Source: Meconema thalassinum
Lineage: Eukaryota; Arthropoda; Insecta; Orthoptera; Tettigoniidae
Direction: 5' to 3'
Assembly: GCA_946902985.2 (NCBI GenBank)
Contig: OX336397.1
Coordinates: forward strand, 155,055,890-155,119,889
DNA: 64,000 nt
Shown here: positions 9,844 to 22,220 of the stretch, piece after piece
Layout of the letters: each line of letters starts with the position of its first letter
Numbering within the stretch: the first letter of the stretch is position 1
The notes under the pieces: generated by a model
The model's input: only the letters and a program-made list of their open reading frames with translations
The model's database searches: none
What the model was told of the DNA's origin: nothing
Translations under genes and position numbers: made by a program

Positions 9844-12747
9844 GAACTGTGAAATGCCATAGAACGTAGTGATGTAAATATATATTAACGATAGTTACTG
9901 TTCCGTATGACTTAAATATTAAGTAATGAAGTTTTATATGATTTAACAGAGGTAGAGAAGGAACCTGCTGTGTGTAATTTTAATTCAGTCGTGAAGTTAG
10001 GATGGTTAGGGGCGCGTAGTGCCTACGCTTATTGATTTAGATTGACTAAAATCATTTAATTTGGAAGACAGAGGTTGTCATGCTATTGAGCAATTCAGGT
10101 AAGTTGAATGTGGGTCCTTTAGCTGCAGGTAAGTTGGAGGAAGTGAGGATTAAATTTTAAAAAAGTAGGAAGGTTATTACAAAAGTAAGTAATCGAAAGA
10201 AAGTAATAATTATTATGGCAACCATAATTATGAATATAATGGTAATGAAGATTTATATTCTAAAATGAGAGAAGATAAGATGATTCAGTGGTAATAAAAT
10301 TAATTAGTTGAAGAATTAAGTATTGATTTAATAAAGAAGTTTCATTTTGAGGACAGCGAGGTTATCAGTGGATATATTTGAGAAATTTAGAAGTGGTTTA
10401 GAATAGTTATGGTAATGCGTTGTATGAATTAACCAACATCGGGTTGAAATGAGGAAGTAGTAACATGATAAGGGCATCTGGTAATTGGTGACAGATATGA
10501 GTGTGTGTATGTGTGTTTTCACGTAAGGACGTGAGTTTGAAGTAGTAGGCCAACGAAGGTAATGCCGTTGAGCAATGTTTTTTGAGGAAGTTTTGGTAAG
10601 ATGCCAAATGGAGTTATAATGGAGGAAGTTTTGGTAAGATGCCAAATGAAGTTTTAAGAAGTTTTTGGAGGATGAAGTAGGTCAGCGAGGTATATTCCGT
10701 TGAGCAATGAGATTTTTTATGGTGTCTACGGGACTACGTGAAGTTAATGATGGGAGTTTTTTTAAAGTATATATGGATGTATGCACACAAGGTAATAAGA
10801 GATTACAAAGGTAAGATTGTCCAAGTTTTAGTTACGGTTACGCACGTTTTAAAGATATTACAAGGCTTGTTATCGAGCTAAACCACTTTTAGTAAAAAGT
10901 TACTGATGATTAATAACGAATTAATGATGTGGTAGATTGTTATCCTACACAGGTAAAAGTAAAGATATTAATTATAATTAAAAGGTTGACATAATATTTA
11001 CAAATATTGAAAGGAATTTGTTATAATTCGACGTTTTAGGATTTGAAGATAAATCATTTTCTTTAGTAGACGAGAAATTAAGTTTTATTTATGTCATATG
11101 GAGTTAGTAAAGATAAGTTTAATATTTTGAAGACAAGAATAAGTTAGTAATGTAAGGTGAGTATACCTAAGGGGTAATAATGAAGTTTCAATTAAAGGCA
11201 GGTGTAATTTACGCATTTAATTTGGTAGAGCAGAGAGTGTCTGAACTGTGTTAGAACTCAGGACTTGCTTTATGAAGTGATTATGGGAGAATATTTGCCA
11301 ATTATGAGTGTCGGTGTTATTGACTGTCAACTGGAACACTGTCATTATTTTAGGAAGACAATATTTAGGAAAGCAAAGTGTGATGTAATTATTCCAAGGA
11401 ATTAGTCGAAGCATGTAAGATTTTTTTTTAGCTGAAATTTAATGTGTTATTGGTCAGTAAGAGGTGACCTGTAACAGTAAGAAGATGTGGGATTATACCA
11501 CGAATAGGGGAGGTTTTTTGTATGTGACGTGTGATGTCACGATGAATTGTTGAGAGTTCTGAGAGATTCTGGTGTAGTAGGAATAAGCTATACTCCAGGC
11601 GTTCAGAACAAGTGATGTCTGTAGGACTTAATTAAGAGTTTTGAGAGAAAACTATGGGGGGTTTTAGGTATTCAGCCAGAAGTCGAATCATGTATAGACT
11701 AAGTTTAAAGTATAAGAGCATTAATATTTTGTGGAACGAAATATTTATTCCGAGGAGTTTGACATGTGTTTTTGTGAAATAGTTTAGTGATATACGTAAT
11801 TCAGGTATTGAGTAGTATTTTGTCCAAGTCTTAATCATTTTGTTATGGTAAGTAAGGAATGACGATACAGTAAAGTTATATCTTGACGATAAGTTAAATT
11901 TTATAAAGTGAACGAGAAGTCAGATTTTATGTTTATTTGTGATTTTGAAAATTCAAGTTATTGTTTTCGAGAAGTAGTAAAGAGGAATCATGGTTTTATG
12001 AGAAGTTAAGAAGTCGTGGAGACTCAGGAAGTATTAATTTGAAAGGAGCCGGCCGTGGCCTAAGTAAGAATTAAGCCACGAAGGCAGGTGAGTAGTAACT
12101 TGGATATTTATGTGAAATGTTTAATAACTGCTTTAAGGTATTTCGATGTCATTATGTATTTGGGGAAATATTTACATGTATGACATATGCACTGAAATTG
12201 GAATTGCCTTAGGTATCTTGCTAAGTTATTTTTTTTCTTCAATTATTGAAATTTTACTGCATTTGAGTAATAACTTTATAGAGACGAAAGGAATATTGTG
12301 TTGTTTGCATATCGTGTGCTGTGATAGTTTTAATATGTTAATCAGATGGAAATACAACAATGTAATTCTACACCAGACTGATGAAAACTACGTTCACTAG
12401 ATATGAAGACAAAATTGTATGTCAAGCATATGATCACCAAGACAAGTGCAGCGTTGACATATATGTCAAAATTAAAAGTGAAGGGCATTTATGTATATTT
12501 CTTTACAGCATAAATATAAAGAAGAATGAACATTATGAACATTTGGAAGAATGAGATAAATGAAAGTTAAAATGTGAATATTTGTGAAGAATATCTTTCT
12601 TGTATATTTTTGTGTATTGATGAAGAGTATATTGTATGTTGTCTTTTTGGGGGTTATAATATTTAAATTTATAGTTGTTTTTTTATGTTGGAGGTGGTAA
12701 GAGAAATAATGTGAAATGTCATTTAAATTATTTATCTTAGGGGCGAT
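9844..12747 (+). other. Non-coding 3' internal region of element 1
   Basis: This ~2.9-kb AT-rich region has no long ORF and no RT, protease or integrase motif. It is conserved in elements 2 and 3, so it is an ordinary part of the family. Around 10575-10680 it holds tandem 'gttttggtaagatgccaaat' units whose number varies between copies. It may carry packaging or processing signals; this is inference only. Confidence 0.75.
12739..12747 (+). promoter_or_regulatory. Polypurine tract, element 1
   Basis: AGGGGCGAT directly precedes the 3' LTR, the expected primer for plus-strand synthesis. The same sequence precedes the 3' LTR in elements 2 and 3. Confidence 0.75.
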
Positions 12748-14059
12748 TGTAACGATTCGATCCCATACCTATTATATTTAAAGGGTTATTCATTTATCAT
12801 GTTATTATTATTATTAATTAGTACATCCATGAGATGATTTTTATATCAGATAATTGTAAGCGGTTTTTATTATTATAGTCAGAAATATTTTTATTAACAA
12901 TTATTTGTAAAGAGACGAAGTAATATATATATTGCAACAAGATTGCCAATAAGGATCAACCCAATGCGTCACAAACTGAACGACGTAGTAATAATTTCAC
13001 CACGGCAAACTGCGTCATTTTCGAGATGCTAAGAAACCCAATATGAGTAACCATCACGTGCGCACAATCTAGTTCCTTCGAGAAGCAATGGAACATTATA
13101 TTTCACGTATGGTGCAATCAATACGTCACTACTGGAGCCAAGGTACGCGTCAATGAATGGACAAGCCCCAGGTAGAAGGGGTGATTTGACTATGAAGTGG
13201 GGGCTGCTTACTACCACGTGACAAGGAAGATATAACCGCACACTCGCATCTACAGAGTCATTAGTGAACGACCACTCATTAGTGGCAGAGCAGCGACAGA
13301 GGTCCACCGACTGCTTTGTGAAATATCATTCATAGCTTTACCATGCATCATGTCTCGACATAATCACCACAATGTTGACAATATACATATAAGCTGACCA
13401 TGGCTTATAGTTGAATACTACAATTAATCTAGAGATGGCAACACAATGGAACGTAGTATGCTGTATCAAATAACATACTACAACATTTTTTAGAAATATG
13501 AAACGCAACATCGAGATCATCTTCCACATTTTTTTATGATGATACTTCAAAAGGGTGAGCAAACAATTAAATATCCGACGTCTCTGTAATATGTAACTTC
13601 AAGATAGATTCAATTCATTAATGTTTATTTCCTTTTAAAATTAATTGCCGCATTGAGTAATTTTAAATTCAATTGTGTGACTATCACTATTCTGTTTTAT
13701 TAATATTTTGTTCTTGAGTCAATAAATTCATTTTCTTTAACGTAATGCCTATTTCTTTCATTGTAGTTAGTACTATAAGGCAATCATGCTCCTTGATTAA
13801 ATACTGGATTGGTTAGATGACTTTGTCTCACCACGACCAGGGATAATTAGGTCTCACTCTACTGCTGATAGCCGAGGATTAATTAATAAATTTCGATTCA
13901 CTGTCTTAAATAGGAATCTGGCGCTCAACAACACTTATTATATTACACTATCACAGGTAAGGTCACACCACAGTGTATATTATTTATTCTTATTATGTTT
14001 GTTAAATAGAACCTTTACAATTGTCATCACCACAGTTAAGGACTTTTAAAAATGTTACA
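12748..14059 (+). repeat. 3' LTR of element 1 (1312 bp)
   Basis: Same length as the 5' LTR, with two differences seen by eye. It ends GTTACA and is followed by the target duplication ACAG. Confidence 0.93.
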
Positions 14060-14063
14060 ACAG

Positions 14064-16036
14064 TACTATATTTTGTAGGGGCAGTATCGTCGATAATTCG
14101 CCAACAAACTGTTACGGGGAAAGTAGTACCCGGAACGGCGAATTTAGTAGTCAGATATCAAGTGTATAATAATCTAACTTTCTGAATCAGCACGAGAGAT
14201 GACATCGATTACCATAGAAGAAGTTTGGAATTCTCAACACTCCGTCCAGGTGGCTGAGATGAGATAAGAAGTATTCAATTGGGAGATGGCAGCTGATGTT
14301 CTTTGACGGGTGACTGAACGAGAGATGAGTACAATATAATATTCTTTATTATTTGATAAATTAACTTATGGTTTATGGGACATATTTTTGTAAATACTTT
14401 GCTTGTTTGATTAACGTAGTATTTTAGTTTTGGTCTGACACACCTTTTGCATGGAAACAGCTCGCATATGTTATTAGTGGAAGGTTCTTGTTTTTGTTTG
14501 TTGTTTTAACTAACGTAGCTATGTGAACGGCCGTGTTTGCATATGTTACGCAATGCGGTTAAAAAAACGTCTCTCGGAGATGTGTTGTGTTTCAGAAGTA
14601 GGACTGAGTTAATATAATGATACAGTAGATTGGAGGGTAGTTAAATTGTTTAAGGTTTATTATTGATCAGATTCAGTGAGATTATTGCCTTTGGAGCAAT
14701 TTAATTTGTGACGAAGAGCAATCAGCTCTATCGTAGGTTTTAAATTTTGTTTTAATAGTTTGTGAGCATCTATTCAGCAGACCTGTGTGAAAATCGTCAT
14801 GTCATTCCCAGAGGTGTGATTGTGTGTATTTTGTGGTCATTACAAGCGGGATTTTCAGCTTAGACTGATTTCTGTCAGCTTGGTGCCAGATCCATATTGT
14901 AACCTTGCGAGGGCAATTGTGGATATTTTGATTATTGTCTGACCATATGTTGAGGTGGTTGAGATTTTGTTGCTGTTGGTTCCTTGAGATAACGGCACAG
15001 CTGGTCAGTTATTTATATACACTGGAGTTGGGACATGACTAGTATTGAAGAAGGGGGAGATGTTTCACAAGGCGGTCTGAACGTTGCAAGCGAGGTCATT
15101 AGTGAGGAGCGCTTATTGACTCCGTAATTACTTGAAATACAGAATAAGAACTGATCAATGGTAAAAATTGTTTAAATAAATGGGAGTTGCCTACGAATCA
15201 CGATAATCTCCGAAGCGTTACCTTAACATGCAGTTTTGTTCATATAAAGTAATCTTAGCCGGCCAGGCTTTTGTTATTGTTGGTTTTAGTCCATGTTTAT
15301 TTTCCATATCAGTGACCCGTGAAGTCACGTGCAATGCTGTCTTTCCTTGTGTGTTAATTGAGCAATTGGCCAGGTTGGCAGCTCAGTTTGTTAAGTGCGT
15401 CATCGCACTAATGAGGGTCTCAGGGAGATTCCAGTAAATAGTAGATTTGTAGTATGGGTGTCAGCATTAGATTTTAAGGGTTTTTATTAACGTCATGCCC
15501 ATATCCATAAACGTTGATTTACGCGATGATTGTTCGTGAGCACCGTGGCTGTTAACCCGTTGTAAACGGACAGTCATCCAAGTACTCATTTCTCGTAGTT
15601 AGTCATCACGCGTACATAAAATTCAAATGCAAGGTAGTGGAACATGGATCCACATTTTTATAAAGGGGGAGATCCGTCTGACTCCTCAACATTGATAGAT
15701 GTTCCTGTCATGGGAAAATTCAGGGAGGATATTGTTTATTATTGTTGTTTATTTTCTTTTTATGCACAATTAGTCATTAAATCATGTTATTATTTTACGT
15801 CTTGTCTCCTTACTTTCTTAATTATAGTTTTAATCCTATGACCCTTGCCTCAGTAGAGCATGTTGTTTGGCGGACGTAAACATCACACTATGAACTGAGC
15901 GCGACCCCTTGATCAAGATTCTTGCACATAAACACTGCTATTCTGAAGGGTTCAATACGTCTGAACTGTTGACTTTTCTTGAACATCTCACAATTCCATT
16001 ATTTAAATGCCTCATGATGGTTCCGTATTGATATGC
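14064..16036. other. Unassigned sequence
   Basis: Nearly 2 kb with no ORF over 70 codons showing a motif and no repeat family seen elsewhere in the window. Purine runs 'aagggggagat' at about 15052 and 15665 resemble polypurine tracts, but no adjoining LTR was found. Confidence 0.4.
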
Positions 16037-16107
16037 TAGAATAGTTCTTAATAAGAATTATACACCCGCCTGAATCAATACTATAAAGAAAATTAATTAT
16101 TTAACTT

Positions 16108-16165
16108 GTTTTAGTACATGTTTCGAGGATTAATTACATTTTATCCCCTTCATCAGCTAAAAAAC
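16108..16165 (-). ncRNA. Hammerhead ribozyme-like motif, left arm
   Basis: On the minus strand: GTTTTTTAG, then CTGATGA (16156-16150), a stem II of about 6 bp, GAAAC (16124-16120), AT, GTA, and CTAAAAC. Stem I pairs CTAAAAC with the run before the core. Stem III is two base pairs (AC/GT). The predicted cleavage is after GTA. One extra nucleotide sits between the core A and stem II. Confidence 0.5.
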
Positions 16166-16442
16166 ATACACCATATGCTTTTAACTAACTTCTCTTTACC
16201 ATGAGATCACTTTCCACCACGTCTTGTTACTTGAAGCCGCTTTGATTTGAAAGGGCTTAAAAATGGATCTCTATGCATACAGGCTCTTCATTAATTATAG
16301 ACCTACATGGATTGGTGAAGTATTGGTATTCCGAATCTACCATTTCAAGCTTCAATACGGAACTACTATTTGTCATAAGAACCTGCAAGCTGATCACCGT
16401 CACCATCTATTTCATTTCATTCTGATCTTATAACCTAAATTA

Positions 16443-16763
16443 TATGGTACCGACAGTAGTGGCTACGCTGGCTAAAGTGCAGCGATAGGCCATGGGGCCA
16501 AGCTCGCTGCTGACTCGATAGACGCGTGGGTTCGAACCCCACCGTTGGCCGTCCTTGAAATGGTTTTCCGTGGTTTCCCATTTTCAACACCAGGAAAATG
16601 CTGGGACGGTACCTTCTGACAGGCCACGGCCGATTTCTTCCACATCCTTGCTCAGTTTCATTCACCTTCATCCATTCCATCTCTCATCCCGACACGCAGG
16701 TCGCCCACGGGCGTCGCCTAGAAAGACCTGCTCTCGGCCTCTCAGGAGGTCACACGAAAAAAA
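16443..16763 (+). mobile_element. SINE D copy 1 (tRNA-derived)
   Basis: Shares with 29868-30163 and 43004-43322 the head 'gtggctacgctggctaaa', the B box 'gtgggttcgaaccccaccg', the central 'aaatgctgggacggtacctt', and the tail before an A run ('cacacgaaaa'). It lies in the loop of the palindrome at 16037-16964. Confidence 0.78.
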
Positions 16764-16834
16764 AATGGTGCACCATATTAGGTTTAATAACGTATCTTAT
16801 TACTGTGCTACGTTTTATTTTGTTCTTTCAATAT

Positions 16835-16893
16835 GTTTTTTAGCTGATGAAGGGGATAAAATGTAATTAATCCTCGAAACATGTACTAAAAAC
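16835..16893 (+). ncRNA. Hammerhead ribozyme-like motif, right arm
   Basis: Order of parts: GTTTTTTAG (16835-16843), CTGATGA (16844-16850), stem II GGGGAT/ATCCTC (16852-16857 with 16870-16875, one G-U pair), GAAAC (16876-16880), AT, GTA (16883-16885), CTAAAAAC (16886-16893). The 3' strand CTAAAAAC is fully complementary to the 5' stem I strand. This gives a self-cleaving fold with an 8-bp stem I and a minimal 2-bp stem III. All core bases are present. The single extra A before stem II is atypical and lowers certainty. Confidence 0.55.
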
Positions 16894-16964
16894 GAGTTAA
16901 AGAATTAATTTTCTTTATAGTATTGATTCAGACGGGTGTATAATTCTTATTGAGAACTATTCTA

Positions 16965-17679
16965 CCTCACAATTCAGCTGCGCTCTCGACTTTAATGTAA
17001 AACATTTGGCGATCTTAGCGCGTCTGTCTGATCGTCGCGTCGCACAGTGTGTCGAATCCCAATTCTAGGTGGAAAACATTAATAACTTCGTTAATAGTGC
17101 TGGGATCCTATTAAAAGTTGGCAATATACCGTTTTGGAGGTCGCTGAATTCATTTCTGGCATCGTCTGAAGTGTACGATCTTCGGGGGGTAAATATATAG
17201 GGGTGAGGGGTGAGGTGAGGTGAGGTGTAAAAAATGACCGAAAGCAACACAAGAATCATCCATTTTTTGTAGTAAAAATCACGATTTGGATGTGTATATG
17301 ATAGTTTATGACTTACTATTTAAAACTGGATAAAATATGAAGAACAATGAGACTTTCAGTCAAGTATTCTTGTTACACCTTATTTGGGGGAATATACGAA
17401 GTCACTGTATGTAAAATCATCCAGATTAAAAACGTATATTAAATTGTTATTAAACATAGAACAACGAAATATGCACAAAAAATAACATTATTTTCTGAAA
17501 ATAAAAAAAATAATCGTAATAACAATGTCTTTATAACAAAATGTCATTTTATAGTCCTGTTAATGACGTAGTTTTAGTAAACACACTTCACACACGAAAA
17601 CAATATTATTTCTCTTGTAACGCATGGAAATAAAGACAACATATATTGAATATTAAGCCTATTTCTCCTATTGCAAAGA
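16965..17679. other. Unassigned AT-rich sequence
   Basis: No gene recognised. A short 'gaggtgaggtgaggtg' run lies near 17210. Segment 17008-17072 has weak A-box/B-box-like spacing ('gtgtcgaatccca'), too poor to call a tRNA gene. Confidence 0.4.
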
Positions 17680-17965
17680 AGGAAGATTGTAGTTTTACGT
17701 GACTGTGAATCTGGTGATTATGAGCCACGGGACCTCCTTTTTACGTGGAATCCGAACCACAGGACATGGCATTTCACTTCGAAAATCTCACATGCATTGG
17801 CGCAGTCAGCTGGCATTTGAGGGTGCGCAAATGTGAGGGAGCCGTGTCAGTAGATTTACTGGCACGTTAAAGATCCCCTTCGGGGCAAAATTCCGGCACC
17901 CCGGCGTCTCTAAAAGCCAGTGTAGTTAAAAGAGACGTAAAACCAATAACATTATTATTATCCTA
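17680..17965 (-). mobile_element. SINE-like repeat related to SINE C
   Basis: The segment 17685-17800 is the reverse complement of 36497-36615 ('gtggttcggattccacgtaa' region). The rest ('agatttactggcacgttaaa', 'attccggcaccccggcgtctc', 'aacattattatta') looks like the other half of a composite SINE ending in an ATT-type tail. Confidence 0.6.
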
Positions 17966-18048
17966 TTGCAAACAAAAAGAAACGTCCATTCGTCAAGTAA
18001 TGTTCTCATTAATCTCACTCCCCTTAATAATAACAAAATGTCTAATGT

Positions 18049-18401
18049 TCATTCGTCACTTGATTCTTCTCTAGAGTCCAGAGCATCGTAGTCATTGCTA
18101 TACTGTCTTCATCATTTGATGTCAAAAGTTCCTTGGGGGTCATTAAGTAACTCAATAGCTTCCATAGGTAGATTAACTAAGTACGTGGCATTGTTCTTCC
18201 TACACTCTCCCATTTTTGTTAATACTGTATTATGGGATATCAACTTAATTTTGTTTCTTAGCTCCTGCACTTGACTGTCAGTAAGAATTGTAGGATCAAA
18301 TTTATTCATAACATATTGAAATATGACGTCTGTACGCCCCTATTTACGACACGACCGCCACGCGTTGAAAAATTCTTCTCGCGGCAATGCCCACATAGTC
18401 A
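18049..18401 (-). pseudogene. Exon-like pseudogene of unidentified protein
   Basis: On the minus strand a pyrimidine-rich tract ending in CAG (18404-18402) looks like a 3' splice site. It opens into one frame of about 117 codons interrupted by three stops: TAG between 'WRSCRK' and 'GRTDVIF', and TGA TGA after 'GTFDIK'. It then continues 'NDYDALDSREESSDE' to a final TGA at 18049. The uninterrupted middle holds 'LTDSQVQELRNKIKLISHN' and 'NATYLVNLPMEAIELLNDP'. The protein-like composition and acidic C-terminus suggest the last exon of a former gene or transposase. I do not recognise the family. No upstream exon was found. Confidence 0.5.
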
Positions 18402-18974
18402 CTGAAAATAAGAAAATAAACCATCATGCACATTCGTGCGCAACCAAACCACTACAGATCCTGAATCTACATTAAATTTCTAATCGAATGACGTTTAAAG
18501 TAAAGTGGCCTATGAGGCACTCATAAAGTAAATTTATTTAGTGCAGAAAGCTTGTATTAGGCATAAAAGTGCGAACACATAACTCTTTTCACTATTCCAT
18601 GAGCCGCAGAAGATAACACCTCGTTGAACTCACTAGAATCACAACGTTCGGTTCACTCCGACACCCCCTATCAAATGACCTGATAACTGCCAGGAAGACG
18701 TTTCAGCACCTATACCCTCCCTCCTACGCACCAGAGAGCGGAAAGGAAGACCGAAGGTCACCATCTGGTTTGTTCACTATCGAATGAGCCAGTTTTCGCT
18801 TTCATTTGCGACGGTGATTTTTTTCCACCTAAATATGGGATTCGACACACTGTTCGTCGGCCCTGCAGTGTCCTATTTCCTGTTTACCCGAATGTTTGCA
18901 GCAGGTGCGGATGAGTCTCAGCAGACAATAGAACTGTGCATTCGAAATGGTTGTATTGCGAAGGTTTATATTTT
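18402..18974. other. Unassigned sequence
   Basis: If 18049-18401 was a last exon, this would be the 3' part of its intron. The 65-codon ORF at 18784-18981 has no known motif. Confidence 0.35.
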
Positions 18975-19460
18975 AAACTAGCAACCCGCCCCGACTTCGC
19001 CCGGGAACAGTTATGAATGCATTATGTGCTAACTCGTAAACTGTCGCCTCAGTAATTGAATGGAGATTGCTGGAAGAAATGAAAACGTAAAAACACTTAT
19101 AGAGGGCGATGTATAGAAGATAGAGATATGCTCTCACGGACGTTTTTGTAGAACTCGCTCATGCTGAAAATTCTTACACTCATAGTTTATAGATATGTTT
19201 AACAGTTTACCAGCGTAAGCTTAAAAATCACACGGACGCCAGGTTTTTTTTTTTTTTTTTTTACTTTTTCACTGAAATCATTACTGCTTGGCTTCCTTTA
19301 ATCATAAATAAATTATTTTCTACAGAAACCTTCCTCAAGATATCTTTTACAGAATGGTGAAACTGCATCAAAATCCATCCAGTGGTTCTCGAGATTACCC
19401 GTGACATCTAAGAATCGGGGACTTTGTTTTATACTACTGTAAGTAGAGATTCCAAAACCC
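18975..19460 (+). repeat. Dispersed repeat F, copy 1
   Basis: Begins near 'caacccgccccgacttcgcc' and shares with 40585-41030, 58855-59205 (inverted) and 60540-61680 the blocks 'gagatatgctctc', 'gcttggcttccttt', 'aaatccatccagtggttctc' and 'gaatcggggacttt'. A T18-20 run interrupts it at 19244-19262. It has no coding capacity and its family is unknown. Confidence 0.65.
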
Positions 19461-20130
19461 ATCTTGTATCGTAATCTTCGGCGCCCCACAGTTGAGAACC
19501 GCTGTAAATACGCTCATATTTTTCTAGCAGCGGCGATCCTCTGTGTTCAAGGTCAATTAAACAAAAACTGGAGTATAGTTGAAGAGTTTGGACAGCCCTC
19601 ACTAATACCTGCAGCCGCAACTTGGCTCTGGAATGTGGGGGGTTCGTTTCCGAGTGTTGAGCTGCCTGCCCTGCCTTGCGCTGCACGCTCCTTCCTTGTA
19701 CCATTTTATCATGTTATTATTTCATACTAGCTATTCCCGACACAGTGGCGGATCCAGAGGTTCACCTTGGAGGGGGCACTCTCGGATTTCAGAGTAGCTA
19801 GAGAAAATATGTAATAAAATTACTAAATTTGTATTTAATCTGCACTCACTACACACAACATTCAACCGCCAGATTCATTATATTAAAATGGTTTATTGTT
19901 TTCAGTTTCAATAACACAAGTCATTGTCATTATGTAAAAAAAAAACTTTTTAATTCTACATTTCCACATTTCAATGCACATTACACAGTCAAATATGTAT
20001 TAAAACATTTGCAATCATAGTGACTATCTGAAGACAATATACAAGTCTACTACACAAATGTTACAAAATATGTACATAGTAAGCCTACCAACATTGTCAG
20101 TCACTGACTCACAACTAGTCACATAAATAA

Positions 20131-20967
20131 CAAGTAGTTCCGTGAAGAACTATACAGCCTATTTTCATATATCCTACTTATGTTAATTGCCACTATCAAC
20201 ATACACAATTTCAGTTTGATTGTTGTAATAGATTCGTAGATATTGAGAACCGACTAAATATTTCTGATGGTCGCCATATTGGACTTTAAATATGTAGGTC
20301 CTAGAGTTATGTACTATTACATGAAGATTATTGTGTACGTGTAGCATTCAAACTTCAATCGCATGATTAGGACACAAGAAGTAACAACGAGATTTTAAAA
20401 TTTCGCACAGCTGCCATCTTGTGGTTATGGAAAAAATTGAAATAAATTAGATGCCAGTGGATTAATATTCGTATAAGGATTTACTGTACCAAATTTCACT
20501 GCACTCGGATGGTTAATTTGCGAGAAACGTCCATGTGAATATTTATAATTCGCGTCGCCGCCATGTTGGATTTGTGATCAACAGTTTATTGAAAGTCCTA
20601 TAGGTGAATTTATGTTCATAGCCCCTATGAACATAAAAATATTCAGTTTGATTGCTATAATAGATTCGAAGATATTCAGAGCCGTCTAAATATGTCAGAT
20701 GGTCGCCATGTTGGATTGTTAAATGTATAGGCCATAGAGTCATGTACCATTAAAGGAAAATTATTGCGTAGGTTCATTATTCAAACTTTCACTTCGATCG
20801 CATATATTACGACACAAGAAATAAAAACTTAATTTTAAAATTCGCACAGACACCATCTTGAGGTTATGTAAACAATTGAAATAAATTAGATACCAGTGTA
20901 ATACAATGGGTATAAACATTTCCTGTACCAAGTTTCATTGCGTTTGGAACATTAAATGGCGAGAAAG
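20131..20967 (-). repeat. Repeat E copy 1, left part
   Basis: Matches 56418-57200 in inverted orientation, for example 'aagtagttccgtgaagaact' and 'cgccatgttggattg'. The repeat is internally periodic: blocks containing 'gccatcttg.ggttatg', 'ctgtaccaa.tttcattgc' and 'gcgagaaa' recur about every 300-450 bp. It is interrupted at 20967/28692 by LTR element 2. Confidence 0.7.
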
Positions 20968-22210
20968 TGTAACATTTTTAATGAGTTTACTAAACGTGGT
21001 GATGACTATTGTGGTTCAATAAAACAAACATGATATGAATAAATAATATACACTGTGGTGTGACCTTACCTGTGATAGTGTAATATAATAAGTTGTTGAG
21101 CGCCAGATTCCTATTTAAGATAGTGAATCGAAATTTATTGATTTAACCTCGGCTATCAGCAGTAGAGTCGAGAACCACTTACCCGGGCCGTAGTGAGACA
21201 AAGTCATCTAACCAATCCGTATTTAATCAAGGAGTATGATTGCCTTAAAGTACCAACTACAATGAAAGAAATAGGCATTACGTTAAAGGAAATGAATTTA
21301 TTTACTCAAGAACAAAATACTAATAAAACAGAATAGTGATAGTCACACAATTGAATTTAAAATTACTCAATGCGGCAATTAATTATTTAAAAGAAAATGA
21401 ATATTAAAATGAATTGAAAGTTAAATGAAGTTAAATTATAATAGAGACGATAGTTATTGAATTGTTGGCTCACCCAGTCGAAGACTCGTCATATTTAAGA
21501 AATGATCGATGATCTCGTTGTTACGTCGCTTATGTTTAAAAAAAATGATGTGATATCTCATTTACTATGAAATATCCTCATTAAGTACGTTGCCATCTGT
21601 AGAAAGACTCTTGATCAGGGATATAACCCATTATGTATTGATATAGATGTCGGCAAGACATCGTTCAGTGTCGACTCTCGGTGCTCAGTCCATTAGGACC
21701 CAGAAAGCAAGGTTACAACTTCCTTCCTTCATTAAGAGCTGTAGATCAATGCCATTCTTGTCCGATGTTGCAGGTACAAATACTAATGACTTCCTTGTCA
21801 CGTGGTGTCACAGCTTCCCTCTCTATTAGCCTTCTCCATTCTTGACTCATAACTTGCAATATATATTGACGCGTATATACCGTAGAAAATGGCGTGTTGG
21901 TTACACCATAGTGTGTTTCTTAACATCTCAGGAAAATGACGCAGTTTGCCGTGGTGAAATTCTTACTACGTCGTTCAGTTTGTGACGCACAGGGTTAGTC
22001 CATATCGCCAGTCTTGTTGCAATATATAATACTTCGTCTCTTTACAAGTAATTGTTAATAAAAATCTAATTGAATATAATAATCAAAACCGCTTACAATT
22101 ATCTGATATAAAAATCATCTCATGGATGTACTAGTTAATAATAATAATAATAACATGATAATAAATGAATAACCCTTTAAATATAACAGCTATGGGATCG
22201 AATCGTTACA
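20968..22210 (-). repeat. 3' LTR of element 2
   Basis: 1243 bp. In element orientation it begins TGTAACGATTCG and ends GTTACA. It is the same subfamily as the element 3 LTRs. Confidence 0.92.
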
Positions 22211-22220
22211 ATCGCCCCTG
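22211..22220 (-). promoter_or_regulatory. Polypurine tract, element 2
   Basis: CAGGGGCGAT on the minus strand, immediately upstream of the 3' LTR, as in the sister elements. Confidence 0.72.

Larger units (their letters stand above)
6548..14059 (+). mobile_element. LTR retrotransposon element 1 (gag-only, non-autonomous)
   Basis: This is a complete 7.5-kb element: 5' LTR, PBS, one gag-like ORF, a ~2.9-kb region with no recognisable gene, polypurine tract and 3' LTR. It is flanked by the 4-bp target duplication ACAG (6544-6547 and 14060-14063). The LTRs start TGTAAC and end GTTACA. Only two substitutions between the LTRs were seen by eye (6619/12819 and 6972/13172), indicating very recent insertion. 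No protease, RT, RNase H or integrase motif is visible, so mobilisation must depend on enzymes from another element. The capsid-like domain and 4-bp duplication suggest a Ty3/Gypsy affinity; this is inference. Confidence 0.92.
16037..16964. mobile_element. Palindromic element with hammerhead motifs in both arms
   Basis: Inverted arms at 16037-16168 and about 16832-16964 (~132 bp) are nearly identical, beginning 'tagaatagttct' and running to 'ctgatgaaggggataaaatg'. Each arm contains one hammerhead-like motif. The 660-bp loop contains a SINE D copy. 'ctcacaattc' occurs at 15987-15996 and at 16966-16975 and may be an imperfectly placed target duplication. Hammerheads with very short stem III are known in the terminal repeats of Penelope-like elements, so this may be a tail-to-tail remnant of one. 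That assignment is inference. Confidence 0.7.

Noticed and set aside
15052..15063. Polypurine-tract-like 'aagggggagat' (also 15665)
   Set aside because: No LTR boundary or partner repeat could be found next to it.
21647..21829. 60-codon ORF repeated at 28128, 47992 and 54405
   Set aside because: Present in each LTR of the element 2/3 subfamily through copying. It is antisense to the element and has no motif.
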